Part shown: piece by piece, positions 21,986-34,084 of the stretch
How positions within the stretch are numbered: the stretch's first letter is position 1
How the letters are laid out: each line of letters starts with the position of its first letter
Assembly: GCF_019097595.1 (NCBI RefSeq)
Contig: NC_080719.1
Location: forward strand, 17,951,001 to 18,015,000
Length of the DNA stretch: 64,000 nt
Reading direction: 5' to 3'
Origin: Hemibagrus wyckioides
Taxonomy: Eukaryota > Chordata > Actinopteri > Siluriformes > Bagridae
Position numbers and translations under genes: made by a program
Notes under the pieces: model-generated
The model's database searches: none
What the model was told of the DNA's origin: nothing
The model's input: only the letters and a program-made list of their open reading frames with translations

Positions 21986-22239
21986 TCTGTCTTACCGTGA
22001 ATTGTGAGGTTTCTTTTGTGCCTGGAAATGTTCATTGAGCTACTGTCTGTAATGGTTGCTGGAGGTAAGAAAGCACTGATCATGCTAGAGCAGCACAAGG
22101 TTGACAAACACGTGATGAAAGTCGGACCATATGATCTGATGAGTGAAAAGAATAATTACTTTCACTGGAAAATGCAGAACTGAGCTGACTTGATATTTTT
22201 CAGTTTAATGGATGGATTCATTGTTTTTTGTCCTTAAAC

Positions 22240-22800
22240 AAGTCGATGCTTGTCATTTCAACCACATATAGCTGATGCAGTACATGGTGAAATGAAACAA
22301 AGTTTCTCCAGGACCCTGGTGCTACATAAACAACATACAATTACAACAGAAACAACACAGCTAGGACAGAAGTTACATAAAGTGCAAATGGTGCAATAAC
22401 AGGAAGCACAAAAACACAAGACTGGACACATGGTGCTGAAAAATGAAACTGAAACAAATTGAAAATATGTAAAATGAAACAAATTGGAATGTGATGTGCA
22501 AACTGGAAAAACTGTAAAAACCAGGTATCTAACATGTTTGTAAATGTATGTAGCAGCTTGATATGAATTGTGCAGAAAATGCTGTAGCAGCAGTTGTAGT
22601 GCAAATAAGAAATAAACATAGCAGCTGTTGAAACATAACAGTGGTTGAAGTAGTGCAAATAAGTAGTTATTACTTAAGTAAGATATTGTGAGTCTGTTTA
22701 CAGGAAGAGTGTGAGAGCGAGATGGTATAATTTCAGTTCAGGGACAGTGATGAGCCTAATGGCTATAGGATAGAAACCGTTACATTTACTATTGAGGAAA
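22240..22800 (-). repeat. Unclassified interspersed repeat
   Basis: A low-complexity-like A-rich stretch with recurrent words (AAGTGCAAATGGTGCAATAAC, GTAGTGCAAATAAG, GAGCCTAATGGCTATAGGAT). The last phrase recalls a common teleost interspersed repeat. Frames on either strand look non-coding. Confidence 0.4.
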
Positions 22801-23572
22801 ATGAACACACAAGCACAGTTTTGTAAGGTTAAAATCAGTGGGATATGAACTGTAATCGATCTTGATTTTTCAGTATTAGGTCCATGGCTTAATATGCAAC
22901 CTCATGTTTCTGTGCCAATTTACAGGGATATTAAATATATTTGGTTTGGAAAAGATAAAAATAAATAGGTCTGTGATGAGCATTTTGCTATTATAATTGT
23001 GATTATAACCTGATCCCAAAGTATATGCAGTTACTTGACCATTAACATGCTTTTTCATGTTCTGGCATGTTACAACCTTGTGCTAAAATGGTGTTATATG
23101 TGGCCCCTGATGTAGGAGGTGGGGGACAAGAAATTTGAAGTTGTGCAAGTGTTCAGCCCTGGTGATGCAAAATGCCTACATCAGTTAAAAGGCAAAAACT
23201 GGACATTAGAAGTCACAAAATGAGTTAAATGGACCACCCAAAGGAGTCTGTTGGAGAACCTAAACATCATGTAGACCAGACCCTACTACAAAGAAGCAAA
23301 ACGTCCATGACGAAGTTCTAGAAAGTTATTAGTCAGGGTTTGAACATCCTGTGGAGAACTATTAAATCTGCTAAGATGGACAAATTTCAGCATAACTGCA
23401 GGCCTCTGTTAATGAAGTTGTCCAACAAGTCAGTGACTGGGTAAGTGATTGATCAATCTGATTCTGGATCTGTGGCAGATTTGAAAGTGTCAGTGGTCTT
23501 TATATAGTCTGAATGAACATGATCAATTCTGCAAAATATAAACATTACAGATGTGCACTACTGATGCAGACA

Positions 23573-24109
23573 TACACTATATTGCCAAAAATTTTGGGAC
23601 ATACCTCTAAATCATTGAATTCAGGGGTTGTTTTGGCTCCTTAGTTCCAGTGAAAGGAACTCAATGCTTCAGCATACCAAGACATTTTGGACAATTTCAT
23701 GCTCCCAACTTTGTGGGAACAGTTTGGGTTTGACCCCTTCCTGTTCCAACATGACTGCGCACCAGTGCACAAAGCAAGGTCCATAAAGACATGGATGAGT
23801 GAGTTTGGTGTGGAGGAACTTGACTGACCTGCACAGAGTCCTGACCTCAACCAGATAGAACACCTTTGGGATGAATTAGAGCGGAGACTGTTAGCCACTG
23901 TGGACTTCTCATCCAACATCAGTGCCTGACCTCACAAATGCACTTCTAGAGAAATGGGCAAAAATTCTCATAAACACTCCTAAACCTTGTGGAAAGTCTT
24001 CACAGAAGAGTTGAAACTGTTATAGCTGCAAACGGCGGGCCAACTCCATATTAAGTTCATGTGCACGTAAAGGCAGACGCAGTCCCAAAACCTTTGCCAA
24101 TATAGTGTA
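23573..24109 (+). mobile_element. Internally deleted Tc1-like transposon (family B)
   Basis: The left end TACACTATATTGCCAAAAAT and right end CCTTTGCCAATATAGTGTA are inverted repeats. The interior encodes the C-terminal half of a Tc1 transposase (VHKARSIKTWMSEFGVEELD, then a DLNQIEHLWDELERRL-type end) with an in-frame stop after LD. It is about 90% alike, by eye, to the copy at 51084-51622. Confidence 0.85.
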
Positions 24110-26295
24110 TGTGGCTGTAGCAGGTGTTTTTTTGTTTTTTGTCTTATTTCTCTTTAATGAACCTTTTTGCCAAATCCAAAGTAGATCAAATGGTAATGCA
24201 GTTCATTTCAGCTCCAGTGTCGTAACACTACAAAATATGGAAATGTTTAATGGAGTGAAGACTTATGCAAGACTTCTGTTTGTCCACAAAGTGGTGCTCT
24301 TGTGTCAAGGCTCGGAGGTAGGCACACTGATGACTGGACCTTGTTCGTTCCTCGCCTTCTGCCTGTACAGGAACGCCTCCTTCGTTTATATAACAAATAT
24401 TTTGGTAGCGTGCCAACAGCAGAGATTTCACAATTCCCTGTAGAACATCATGTTAGTGTTCTAACGTGTGATAATGTGTATATTTGAGGCATAACCTGCA
24501 TTTCTGTGGTATTACTATTCTGTGGAAAGAAACTGTCTTTTAAAAATTTTATAATAGGGGTGTAATTATAGATGCCTTGTTATAAAGACAGAGGCATATT
24601 TGAGTGGTGCTGAAACCTACAGTGGAGGTCAAGTGACGATCAGACAAATCATCCTTCACCATATTCTTGACCCAAATCAATCCCTTTATTCTGACTGATC
24701 ACCTGGATCCTATGATAAAACGTTAGCATCAGCCTCTTCTAGGATGACACAAAGGTTACAAAAGTTCACTGAATGCTTCAAGTATGAAAAGGAAATATGT
24801 CAACAGTGTAATTGAAGACATGGGAAAATTCAGGTCCTTTTGGATCTTTTGGAAGCTTGGTGTTTTATTTCTAGGAGAATCTGTCAATGCACTCAAACTA
24901 TTCTAGCTACACATTTTGGCCCAGCTGCTTTCCACATCTGGATGTAATATACATTTACCAAGTTACTTTATTCTTCAGAGTCAAAAGGCTGTAAAGCAAA
25001 ATGTGGCAGTCTTCCAGATTCCAAAAGCATGTAAGAAGAAAGAGAAACATGTGCTATTATCCTGGTAGACCTTAGCTCCAAAGCACTGTTGTAAAAGTCT
25101 TTTGTGAAGAGTATTACACAATCTGAAAACTACATCCTAATGATCCCTAATAAACTCTCCTCTTTTAGATAAGGGTTAAAAAGACACAGTGTACGCATTT
25201 AAGCACTTGTGCAATACACACACACATTGACCAGCTTATACAAGATATATAAAGCCAAAGTCAATTGTGAGTGAAACCTGATCTTCATGGAGAATTCTGA
25301 ATGAATAAAGTAAAATACAGCTTACAGGACAGTGCCATTGTGGTGGAAGAAGGTTCAGTTATGTTTCTGCACTTTTATAAGTTTGAAATTCAATCTACCC
25401 GTAGGCTTAAAGGTCAGAAGGATCTGTGAAAAAGGTTTATAGGTAGATCCTATACTAGAGGAAAATCCCAGCACACCTCCGTGAAACCTGCTCACATGGT
25501 TCATGAATGAAATGGCACAAAACGATGATTACAGAAATGTGCACACGCATATTTATTGTTTTGTATCTCAAATTCCACAAAACACCTTTTTTCAGAACCC
25601 AAAGTGGATTTAGACAGGGAGGATTTGCAAAAGATTATGCTAGTTTGTGATTAGATTATGTTTCATGATGCTGAAAATGGATAGAAAAGAACTGATTCCC
25701 ACGGGCTTATAATCAGCGATGCTAGACAGGGGTAGGCAGATTGTTTCATAAGTGAGGCCCTCTTTAACACACATCAGGCTAGGCTAAAAACGTAGCAAAA
25801 TAACATAGTGAGCTAGTTAGCAACTGCAGTGCATTATTACAAACAGTTTAATTACTTTTAGGCTCGTCTAACAAAGCTATTAGTGTCTGCCTTAGCGTCT
25901 TTTTTTCTGTTAATATGTTTATGGCAGGAGCTTTGAAGTGGATATTATTCCTGCTCAGACTCGTTATCACATACCTATGTTACACAGAGTGAAAACTACA
26001 TCCTTGGATTTTTAGTGTAACGGAGTAAGATTCAGTATTGAGGTATGTTGCATCATGGCAAACATCAAGTGAAACCCTCTGAACGGGAAAAAGAAATATT
26101 ATTGTCATTAGGTCGTGTGTTCATTTTTTTTTTCTCTAGATGTTAAATCTACTTTCTCCACAGCTAACAACAAATCAAAAACGAATAGTGAGAGAAATCT
26201 GTGTCCTGCAAGCCCAGGATACTGATTTGTCCATCCCTGCTATAGTACAAAACTGTCCAAAAATCAGACTTTTTACTGTAGTTGACAGCCTCAGT
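24110..26295. other. Intergenic DNA plus the dhrs9 3' flank
   Basis: No gene is supported. Short frames at about 24105-24490 show no family resemblance. No recognisable repeat was identified between 24500 and 26100. Confidence 0.5.
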
Positions 26296-28501
26296 CTAAA
26301 TCACAGCTTTGGCAGGTTTGACATGGTCTTTCAGCATCAAGTAGTCAAAAACACAGCTGGGAGCATAAGAAAGTGGCAGCCAAAAAAGTTTGGCATCCCA
26401 GCCAGGGGAGTAGCGGGTACGAGGATGCACAGCTGAGACAGCATGCTCCATACAGCTCACAACCTTCATCAAGTCACCGTCTGACATCTTGGTGAGCTTC
26501 TTTTCGATCATTGTTTCCACTGGACAGCCAAGAAAAAAAACGAAACATACAGTTAACACAAATGGTGTACAACGGTTTCCTCGTTACTGAACACTGAACT
26601 TGTCAAATATACCTTTGCTTAAGTAATCTTCTCCATAGTCGTCTTTAGTCTCCTGCGGCAATCGTTCCCAAATCCTTTTAAGGCTTCTGAGAATTATGTC
26701 GGTGTCAGTCACACTGGTCTTAAAGAAACCGGGCTCAATACACAAGACCTTCACTCCAAATGCGTGCATAGATATCCTAAATCATAGAAACGTGTTATTC
26801 AAAGCTTGTTGTGACACATGGATTTCATATGCTTGAAAAGGTTGAGAACAATACCAGGCCGTCACTACCTGAGGGAGTCGTTAAAAGATTCTACACCATA
26901 TTTGGACACGCAATAGGGTCCTGCAGTTGGACTGATCCGGCCAAACACGCTGGCCACGTTAACCACACGTCCCCTGGCTTTCTTAATGAGAGATAGGACA
27001 CTCAGTGTCACGCCGATGACTCCGTCCAAGTTGACAGACAGCATGGACCTGTAGTCTTCCAGAGTCAACCAGTCACAGGGAGCCGATGGAACTGAGACCC
27101 CTGCGTTATTGACCACGGCCCACAGACCTGACGAACACAGGAAGGTTTTAGCACATTTGAGGAGGCTTTGCACTCTCATAAATTTTCCTGATATCTTTGT
27201 GTTCACAACACTGGATAACAAATGTATTGTGAGACATGATCTTTAGAATGCAAAACTTGTCTGATTAAAATAAAGTCCTTCTACAGTGTCTGGAACTGTA
27301 TTGGTGGAATGACCACCATTAGAGCACTGTCTAAACGATCGGTCCAAATCCCGAATAGCCGTTCAACTGGCTTTAGATCTGGTGACCTTGATGGCCTTGA
27401 CATTTTAAAGAAAGCATCAGGATAGAAATATTTCATCCTAGGATAAAAATAAAACTCAGTTATTTAATCATTTGGTGGCAGCAGGACAATGCAAAACATC
27501 ATTTAGTGTTCACATGAAATATCAAACACCAGAGATCAGCAGTTTCTGAAATTCTCACACCAACCCATCTGTAAACCCACAACCATGCCAAAGCCACTGA
27601 GATGTTCTGATGTTTGGTGTGAACATTAAATGAATCTCTTGACCTGTATTTGCATGGTGTTATGCTTTATGCTTCTGTTAATGAGTGGTTGATTAGATGA
27701 GGACATAAATGAGCACGTATTTCCACATAACATAAAGGTTTTTAACATTATTTAAAGTCAGGCTTAAAGTCAGTCATTTGGTTCAAGTTAAATGTTCTAC
27801 AAAATATAAGTGGAAACAGGAACTGGGAAATATTTAAAGAACAAAACTTATGTGTCTGTGTATGACAGTCAGTAATAGTGGCAGCGGTAGGTAAAGTGTT
27901 TAAGGATCTGGGTTGTTGATTCATTATGATAATGATCCATTACAAAAGAGTACTATGTAAGACAAAGCTATGCACAGAGTAACTTGCTGGATAAACAGTT
28001 TCAAAATGTAAAATAAAAAAACATTTATTGTTTAAACTTTGACTATAAATGTACATATATATCTTGCGTCCTTAAATTAAAGCTGAATTTGGAAGTGATA
28101 CACGTATACACAGTTTTATGCCATGTTAACTTCAGTAGTAATAAAAAAAAAACCAAAGAGCTCCATAGGATAGATTTGTTTTCCCCACCTTTCTGCCCCA
28201 CTAGCTCCTTGACAAAGATTGCAGCCTTGTCAATGCTTTCCTGCTTTCTGACATCCAGATGGATGGTTGATAATCGGCTTGAGCAGGACTTTTTCAGCTC
28301 CTCTTCACCCTTCTCCGTAAAACACGATGCCACCACACAGAATCCGCACTTGTCCAGATGGCGTGCTAGAAGATTCCCGAAGCCGGAGTCGCAGCCAGTG
28401 ATGTACACGTACTTACTCCCTCTCTCTGGAACTCTCTCCAGCTCACGGAACCAGCGGACCACATAGTACAGGACCACCAAAGCTAATATATACATCCACA
28501 T
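26296..28501 (-). CDS. dhrs9: Retinol/hydroxysteroid dehydrogenase of the SDR9C type, DHRS9-like
   Basis: Coding exons in transcript order: 28501-28189, 27127-26869, 26776-26613, 26519-26296; 960 nt, 319 residues, the usual length. The enzyme family oxidises retinol or 3-alpha-hydroxysteroids with NAD at the ER membrane. The N-terminus (MWMYILALVVLYYVV) is a signal anchor. The cofactor motif TGCDSGFG, structural NNAG, and catalytic YCVSK are present. WLTLEDYR, FNDSLR, M-AFGV-V-CIEPG-FKT and YGEDYL match DHRS9 well, while the first 20 residues and the RTRYSPGWDAKLFWLP tail look like RDH5/RDH16. abcb11 is a neighbour, as DHRS9 is in human, which favours dhrs9; atp5f1b next door would instead favour an RDH16-type name. 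The start is chosen because a strong acceptor (CTTCTTTCTGTGCAG) sits two bases before ATG 28501. Confidence 0.85.
27270..27720 (-). mobile_element. DNA-transposon relic in a dhrs9 intron
   Basis: GATCTGGTGACCTTGATGGCC and the later GATCAGCAGTTTCTGAAATTC with CCAACCCATCTGTAAACCC are hallmarks of widespread Tc1-derived teleost elements. No open frame remains. Confidence 0.55.
27878..27955 (+). mobile_element. SINE fragment
   Basis: GTGGCAGCGGTAGGTAAAGTG followed by GATCTGGGTTGTTGATTCA resembles the head of the tRNA-derived SINE seen at 9291. Confidence 0.4.
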
Positions 28502-29459
28502 TGCTGCACAGAAAGAAGCAGTTAACCAGGGTGTGTCATCAGTGATCATGTAACAACCTGCCACAATTCCCTAATATTGTGCGCATGTAGGTATGAAGAA
28601 GCAATCATCCAACAGATCTTTAAACACTCAGGCGAGATGTATGTGACTAAACAGAAATAAGCCAGCCATAATTATGAAATGGTGGCTTACAACCAGCTGC
28701 AGTTCTGAACTGAATTGTTTCAATTTGCTGTTGAATTTGTCCTCACATACGGTTACAATTATGAAACAGATATGGGCATGCTAATTACATTTCTCTCGGC
28801 ATTTTAACATGGAAAAACAAGCCAATAATATAGTACAGCAAATTGTATCAAAACATTTTCATTGCCATCTACAGCTATTATTAATTGTGGTTAGGTTTGA
28901 ATTTGCTAAAGCTTTCTGCTTGACTGATAAAAAAAAAAAAAAAAAAATCATTGCTGAAATCAATGTTGATTATAAACTGCACAAATCACAATCAGGCAAA
29001 AATGTGTGTCATGATGTCAGGCATAATCACTAACAATTTCGTTTTATTATGGGGGTAATTTCCTTTGGTTCCTTTGTATTACAGATCTGACCTTTGTGGT
29101 TAGCGACTGAATCATTATGAACTGTCAATCCTTGGTTAAAAAATAACCCATTTTAAATGATGTTTTTCAGTATCTGCATTCATTTACTCTGTAAACGTTG
29201 TGTTTATTGCACAATGCTATTTGCCTTCAGCTCCACTTCAAACTGTGTCCTGTGCTGCAACTTGTTTAATAGATGACTTAAGCATAATTAAGCTTTCACA
29301 TTGTTAAAGGAACATCCAGGAGCAGACAGTTGTGTCCTCTTCAAATGTAGGTCAAAGTGCAGAAAACTCCAGCAATCAGGGAGGAGACCATATACACAGC
29401 AATATCTCTGTAGGGTTATTGCAGGGCACAGTGAAATGCAACCGGCTTTATGTAAAAGA

Positions 29460-30075
29460 CATTACAGACTACAGAGAACACTTTGAGAAAAATCATAGCG
29501 TTTTTATACGTAAACTTTGGTGCATGCATCTTGAATTTCAAGATTATACAGATGGAGATAAAAAAAAAAAAACCAAGGGTGAATGACGCAACAATGATTC
29601 ATTCCTGGCTCATGCTTGTCCTGCTACTAAAACAACACAATGACCCACTGAGCTCTGTTTTATCTAGATATCTGGAGATAGATGATAAATGCTCCTGCTG
29701 TGATACTGTAGATGAAACTCTGACACATTTGGTTTTGGTTTTTTTTTTTGAGTGTGAGAAGACACAAAGATTCTTAACTCTCCGAAAAGGTCACCTCAAC
29801 GTATCTCATTCCTTTAGTACTAAAAGGTATCTTTTTTTATTATTATTATTATTATGAAAATTCAGAAAATAAACCTCTCGAACGTGTAGTTAATTATTTT
29901 GTCTTCAATGCAAAATTCTTCATTCGTAAACAAAGATTTCAAAAGGCACAACTGTCTTTCCTCTCCTGTTTATAATAGAAAATGGATCACTTCTGAAATA
30001 ATTCTTCAAATAATTAGATTTAATAAAAAAAAAAAAAAAAAGAACAATAATCTTTAACAATTCTAGGACCTTGTG
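29460..30075 (+). mobile_element. LINE-1-like retrotransposon 3' fragment
   Basis: From about 29685 the plus strand reads DDKCSCCDTVDETLTHL and then FECEKTQRF, which is the C-terminal Cys/His knuckle of L1-type reverse-transcriptase ORFs. About 130 bp later, VNYFVFNAKFFIRKQRFQKA resembles the AKF-IHK tail of the same ORFs. Frames are interrupted and no start remains. It lies in the first intron of the dhrs9 gene. Confidence 0.6.
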
Positions 30076-30501
30076 TTTAATTAAAGAAAACGTGTCTCTT
30101 GGTAATAACTCTGGCTCTATTTGTATCACATGACTGTCCTCTCGTGTATTTGTCCTTTGTATTATCGATTCTGTATTGTCCGTTGTTTTTCCTTTCTGTA
30201 ATTTTTAGGTGTACTTTTATCATAATTAATCTATATTGAGACTGTAACTGATGCCCACTGTGTCCTAATTTGTACTGTTTCATGTTATTGCAATGAAAGA
30301 AATACACCCCAATGATGCGATCACGATTATTATAAATATAGACACTGGAATCTGGTTGTCAAAAATAAATAAATAATTGTCAAAAAGCGTGTGAATAAAG
30401 GAAATGCACATGGCACACTAGAATTGCAATGCCACAGGTGGTATAATCTACACACATTGTCAAGTTCACACACTTCTGTCATGTTAAAAGATTCAGAACT
30501 A

Positions 30502-30536
30502 CACACACACACACACATACACACACACACACACAC
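30502..30536. repeat. (AC)n microsatellite
   Basis: A dinucleotide run with one AT interruption, in the dhrs9 first intron. Confidence 0.95.
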
Positions 30537-30712
30537 TGCAGCAAGTATTTAAAGCACATAATAACAACAAATCATTAATTATACCTGCTCTAGTCTTCAG
30601 TCACGTGCAGGATAGGACTGATTAAAATAACATCTATTTCTCTTTAGCAGTCAGCCTTCTGTATTAAGGTTGTTTTGGGGTTTATTTATTTCACAACAAT
30701 ACCAACACCTAC

Positions 30713-30860
30713 CTGCTTTATCTTCAGATGAAATGTGGAATCTTTCACAGGAGCCTGCAGCACCACACTAAACACATTATCTAAAACTGAAGGCAGTGCC
30801 GACCTTCCACAGCCAATCAGCGCAGAGCTACGTGTCACGTGATCAGCACTTGCGCACCTT
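30713..30860 (-). promoter_or_regulatory. dhrs9: dhrs9 non-coding first exon and promoter
   Basis: On the minus strand a donor (GATAAAGCAG|GTAGGT) ends a likely 5' untranslated exon at 30713. Just upstream are AGCCAATCAG (a CCAAT box, 30811-30820) and TCACGTGATC (an E-box/CLEAR-type core, about 30835-30844). The only other exon start needed is the acceptor before ATG 28501. Confidence 0.55.
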
Positions 30861-31129
30861 TAAGCATTTTTTTTTTTTATCATCAATATCAATTATTTAT
30901 CTAAGATTAACATTAAAAACTAAGGTCAAAGCCCAGATGACTCCAGAAGAGTTCTCTGTTATCATTTGTTATCATATAAACTATTTTCTGTTATCCTATA
31001 CACTATTTCTCAGGGTTTTTAAGCTTTTGGGACATGCTAATGAAACAACTGCTCACAAGTGCTTTTAGATGTGTGTAGTGTATTAGTGAAGCCTCCTGTC
31101 TATATTTCTTAAAGGATAACGCAGGGCTT

Positions 31130-31350
31130 ATCCCGAATTTTGCCACCGGAGTGTAGAGGTATTAATTACATGTTGATGGTTTTAGTTCAGGACTGTTGCC
31201 GTTTACTGTACGCGATTTTGACTGACAGCGCTCAAATGCGAAAATACCGCGAGAGTGTGCGCTGGAATATGGTCTAGAAACGCTCTCGCGATACTTTAAT
31301 GTCCTAGACGTGTCGGGCTGCACAGCGCCGCTTTCACACCACGTGACTAA
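31130..31350. promoter_or_regulatory. CpG-rich segment with inverted CGCGAGAG motifs
   Basis: A GC- and CpG-richer stretch inside AT-rich DNA. TACCGCGAGAG (31245-31255) and its near inverse CTCTCGCGATA (31283-31293) face each other, close to the TCTCGCGAGA promoter element known in vertebrates. CACGTG follows near 31340. No coding frame starts here. It may be an upstream promoter of dhrs9 or of a non-coding transcript. Confidence 0.45.
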
Positions 31351-31739
31351 AACACCTTACAGCCCTTGACCAGGACAGCAATAATAAAAATAATTTTAAA
31401 AAAGCGGTCAGAAAGCAACAATCTTATTATTCAGATAATAGCCTAACTGTTCATTTTTAATGTTAACACAGTTGATGAAAGTTGGCTAAAAAATGTATGT
31501 TGTGTCAAAAAAGGAGGCCCACTGTCTTTGATTCTGAAAACCCCTGACATAAGGACCCTTTTGAATATTATTCCATACCCAAGACGTACTTAAATTAAAT
31601 AAGCCTAAAGACAGATCAAAAATACAATGTAAACCGTTAAAGCGCTAAGACATTACAGTCTGAACCTCATGACTTTCTGTTATTCAACTAATGCAGTATT
31701 TAAGTTAAAATACATTCAAATACATTCAATACAAATACA

Positions 31740-31875
31740 TTAAAATTCTTTTTATCCGTCACATACACAGTCTTACACAGTATGATATGCAGTGAAATGC
31801 TTACATACATGGTCTAGGTGAACAATGGGCCAGAACAGACTCCATCATTTGGCTGTTCTGTCAATTAAAAAAGGA
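31740..31875 (+). repeat. Interspersed repeat fragment
   Basis: ACAGTATGATATGCAGTGAAATGC is repeated in reverse orientation at about 45783-45810 (GCATTTCACTGCACATCATAC). The class was not determined. The rest of 31350-32376 holds no gene. Confidence 0.5.
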
Positions 31876-32376
31876 ATTCTCAGCACCATAAATACTAGTA
31901 TGGTAATTGACTGTTTTGCTCAGGTCAAGTCTCGGAGAATCCACCCTCATAGAAATAGGATAGAAAAGTCACCAAGAGCATGAAGTGGACAAGATACAGG
32001 CAGCAAGACAGGGAGGAGTCAGAAAAAAGATTGAATGAAATTTTATAAAGTTGCATACTGTTTGTGTTCATTTCTGTTTATTATTAAACAATATTACATA
32101 AAAATGCCCTTGCAAAACGTGTTATTCTTGCTTACCCCCTCTCCCTAATAGGGTGTTTTCAAAACCTAGAAACACCCCTGGGATAACGTATTGAGATGGA
32201 AAATACTCCATACCTTTAAAACCATGGCTCTCTATGTTGTATAAAAAAGAAGTTTGACACTAGTTTTACTATTTACTATTTTACTACATTTTCTTGTTAT
32301 TAATTTTTATTATTTTTAACGATTTATCTAAAAAAATTTCAGGCAAAAAACAGCCTTAGACACAAGACTCCATTTC

Positions 32377-32459
<83 letters not shown>

Positions 32460-32472
32460 GTCCGTCTGTCTG

Positions 32473-32546
<74 letters not shown>

Positions 32547-32549
32547 CAC

Positions 32550-32606
<57 letters not shown>

Positions 32607-32607
32607 C

Positions 32608-32690
<83 letters not shown>

Positions 32691-32691
32691 C

Positions 32692-32766
<75 letters not shown>

Positions 32767-32767
32767 C

Positions 32768-32810
<43 letters not shown>

Positions 32811-32839
32811 CGTCCGTCCGTCCGTCCGTCCGTCCGTCC

Positions 32840-32926
<87 letters not shown>

Positions 32927-32927
32927 C

Positions 32928-33026
<99 letters not shown>

Positions 33027-33030
33027 CGTC

Positions 33031-33116
<86 letters not shown>

Positions 33117-33117
33117 C

Positions 33118-33204
<87 letters not shown>

Positions 33205-33207
33205 CGC

Positions 33208-33268
<61 letters not shown>

Positions 33269-33269
33269 C

Positions 33270-33363
<94 letters not shown>
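32377..33363. repeat. Bkm-like GATA/GACA tetranucleotide array, ~987 bp
   Basis: The plus strand reads (TCTA)n blocks separated by TCCG(TCTG)n blocks, so the minus strand is (GATA)n with (GACA)n. About ten interruptions occur near 32459, 32545, 32606, 32688, 32765, 32926, 33025, 33115, 33202 and 33267. One block also contains about nine TCCG units (32805-32838). The repeat ends about 110 bp before the rsph3 X-box. Confidence 0.97.
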
Positions 33364-33470
33364 TTAAATAAGAGTTCCTTCAACAAGAATGGTAAAAGTT
33401 TAACAAAAATAGTCATTTTCACAGGGTTCATTTTAAGTGTGATGACGCGGAAACGTTGTACATAGTTACT

Positions 33471-33484
33471 GTTGCTATGGTAAC
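33471..33484 (+). promoter_or_regulatory. rsph3: RFX X-box in the rsph3 promoter
   Basis: GTTGCTATGGTAAC is a perfect X-box (two half sites with a 2-bp spacer), the binding site of RFX factors that drive motile-cilia genes. It lies 107 bp before the rsph3 start codon, a usual distance. A CRE-like TGACGCGG lies just upstream near 33443. Confidence 0.8.
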
Positions 33485-33590
33485 TTTCACGAACAGTTAC
33501 AGACTAGCCTGCGTGTTAGCAAGCGGCGGCTTCTCCGTTTTATCTTCTCCTTTACACTAGCTAATACAGTACCATCTTATATTTATTAAA

Positions 33591-33999
33591 ATGTCTTCGG
33601 TGTTACAGACTACAAACGGGCCTTCGAATGGATATTACACATTTTCGAGCCGTCCACATGCCGTTCCTAACCGCCTCAGATACACGGATCCTGCGATGGT
33701 GGAGTAAGTCTCGAGCTACATGTAATAACATATAACCTATAAGTGTTTGTTTACATCATCTGTGTCACATCTGTGTAGAGCTGTACAGCACGAGCTGACT
33801 CCAAATGCACATATCTAAGTGATGAGCATATTGTAACACCGATTAATGTTTTTTTTTAAACTCACTGATATCACTTATTTTTCACGTGAAACAGAAATGA
33901 TGGACGACCAATTTATGGAAACATTATGTATGATCGACGTGTCGTTCGAGGAAATACCTATGCACAACACATCCTGCCGGCTGTGAGTATTTACACACA

Positions 34000-34084
<85 letters not shown>

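Noticed and set aside
22105..22185. C/D-box snoRNA look-alike (GTGATGA, internal CTGATGAG, later CTGA)
   Set aside because: The flanks cannot form a terminal stem and the segment lies beyond the atp5f1b poly(A) signal, not in an intron. Human ATP5F1B introns host SNORD59, so I also read the fish introns; none showed a convincing C box, D box and stem together.
22341..22658. 105-residue minus-strand frame
   Set aside because: Low-complexity Cys/Phe-rich translation of an interspersed repeat with no family resemblance.
24105..24490. Frames of 112 and 61 residues after a Tc1 element
   Set aside because: No known motif, no splice context and no matching neighbour exons.
29301..29586. Overlapping plus-strand frames of 61 and 84 residues
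   Set aside because: No recognisable domain, and they lie at the edge of the LINE fragment in an intron.
32377..33363. CRISPR-like alternating repeat pattern
   Set aside because: Simple tetranucleotide repeats in a vertebrate nuclear genome; there are no unique spacers.
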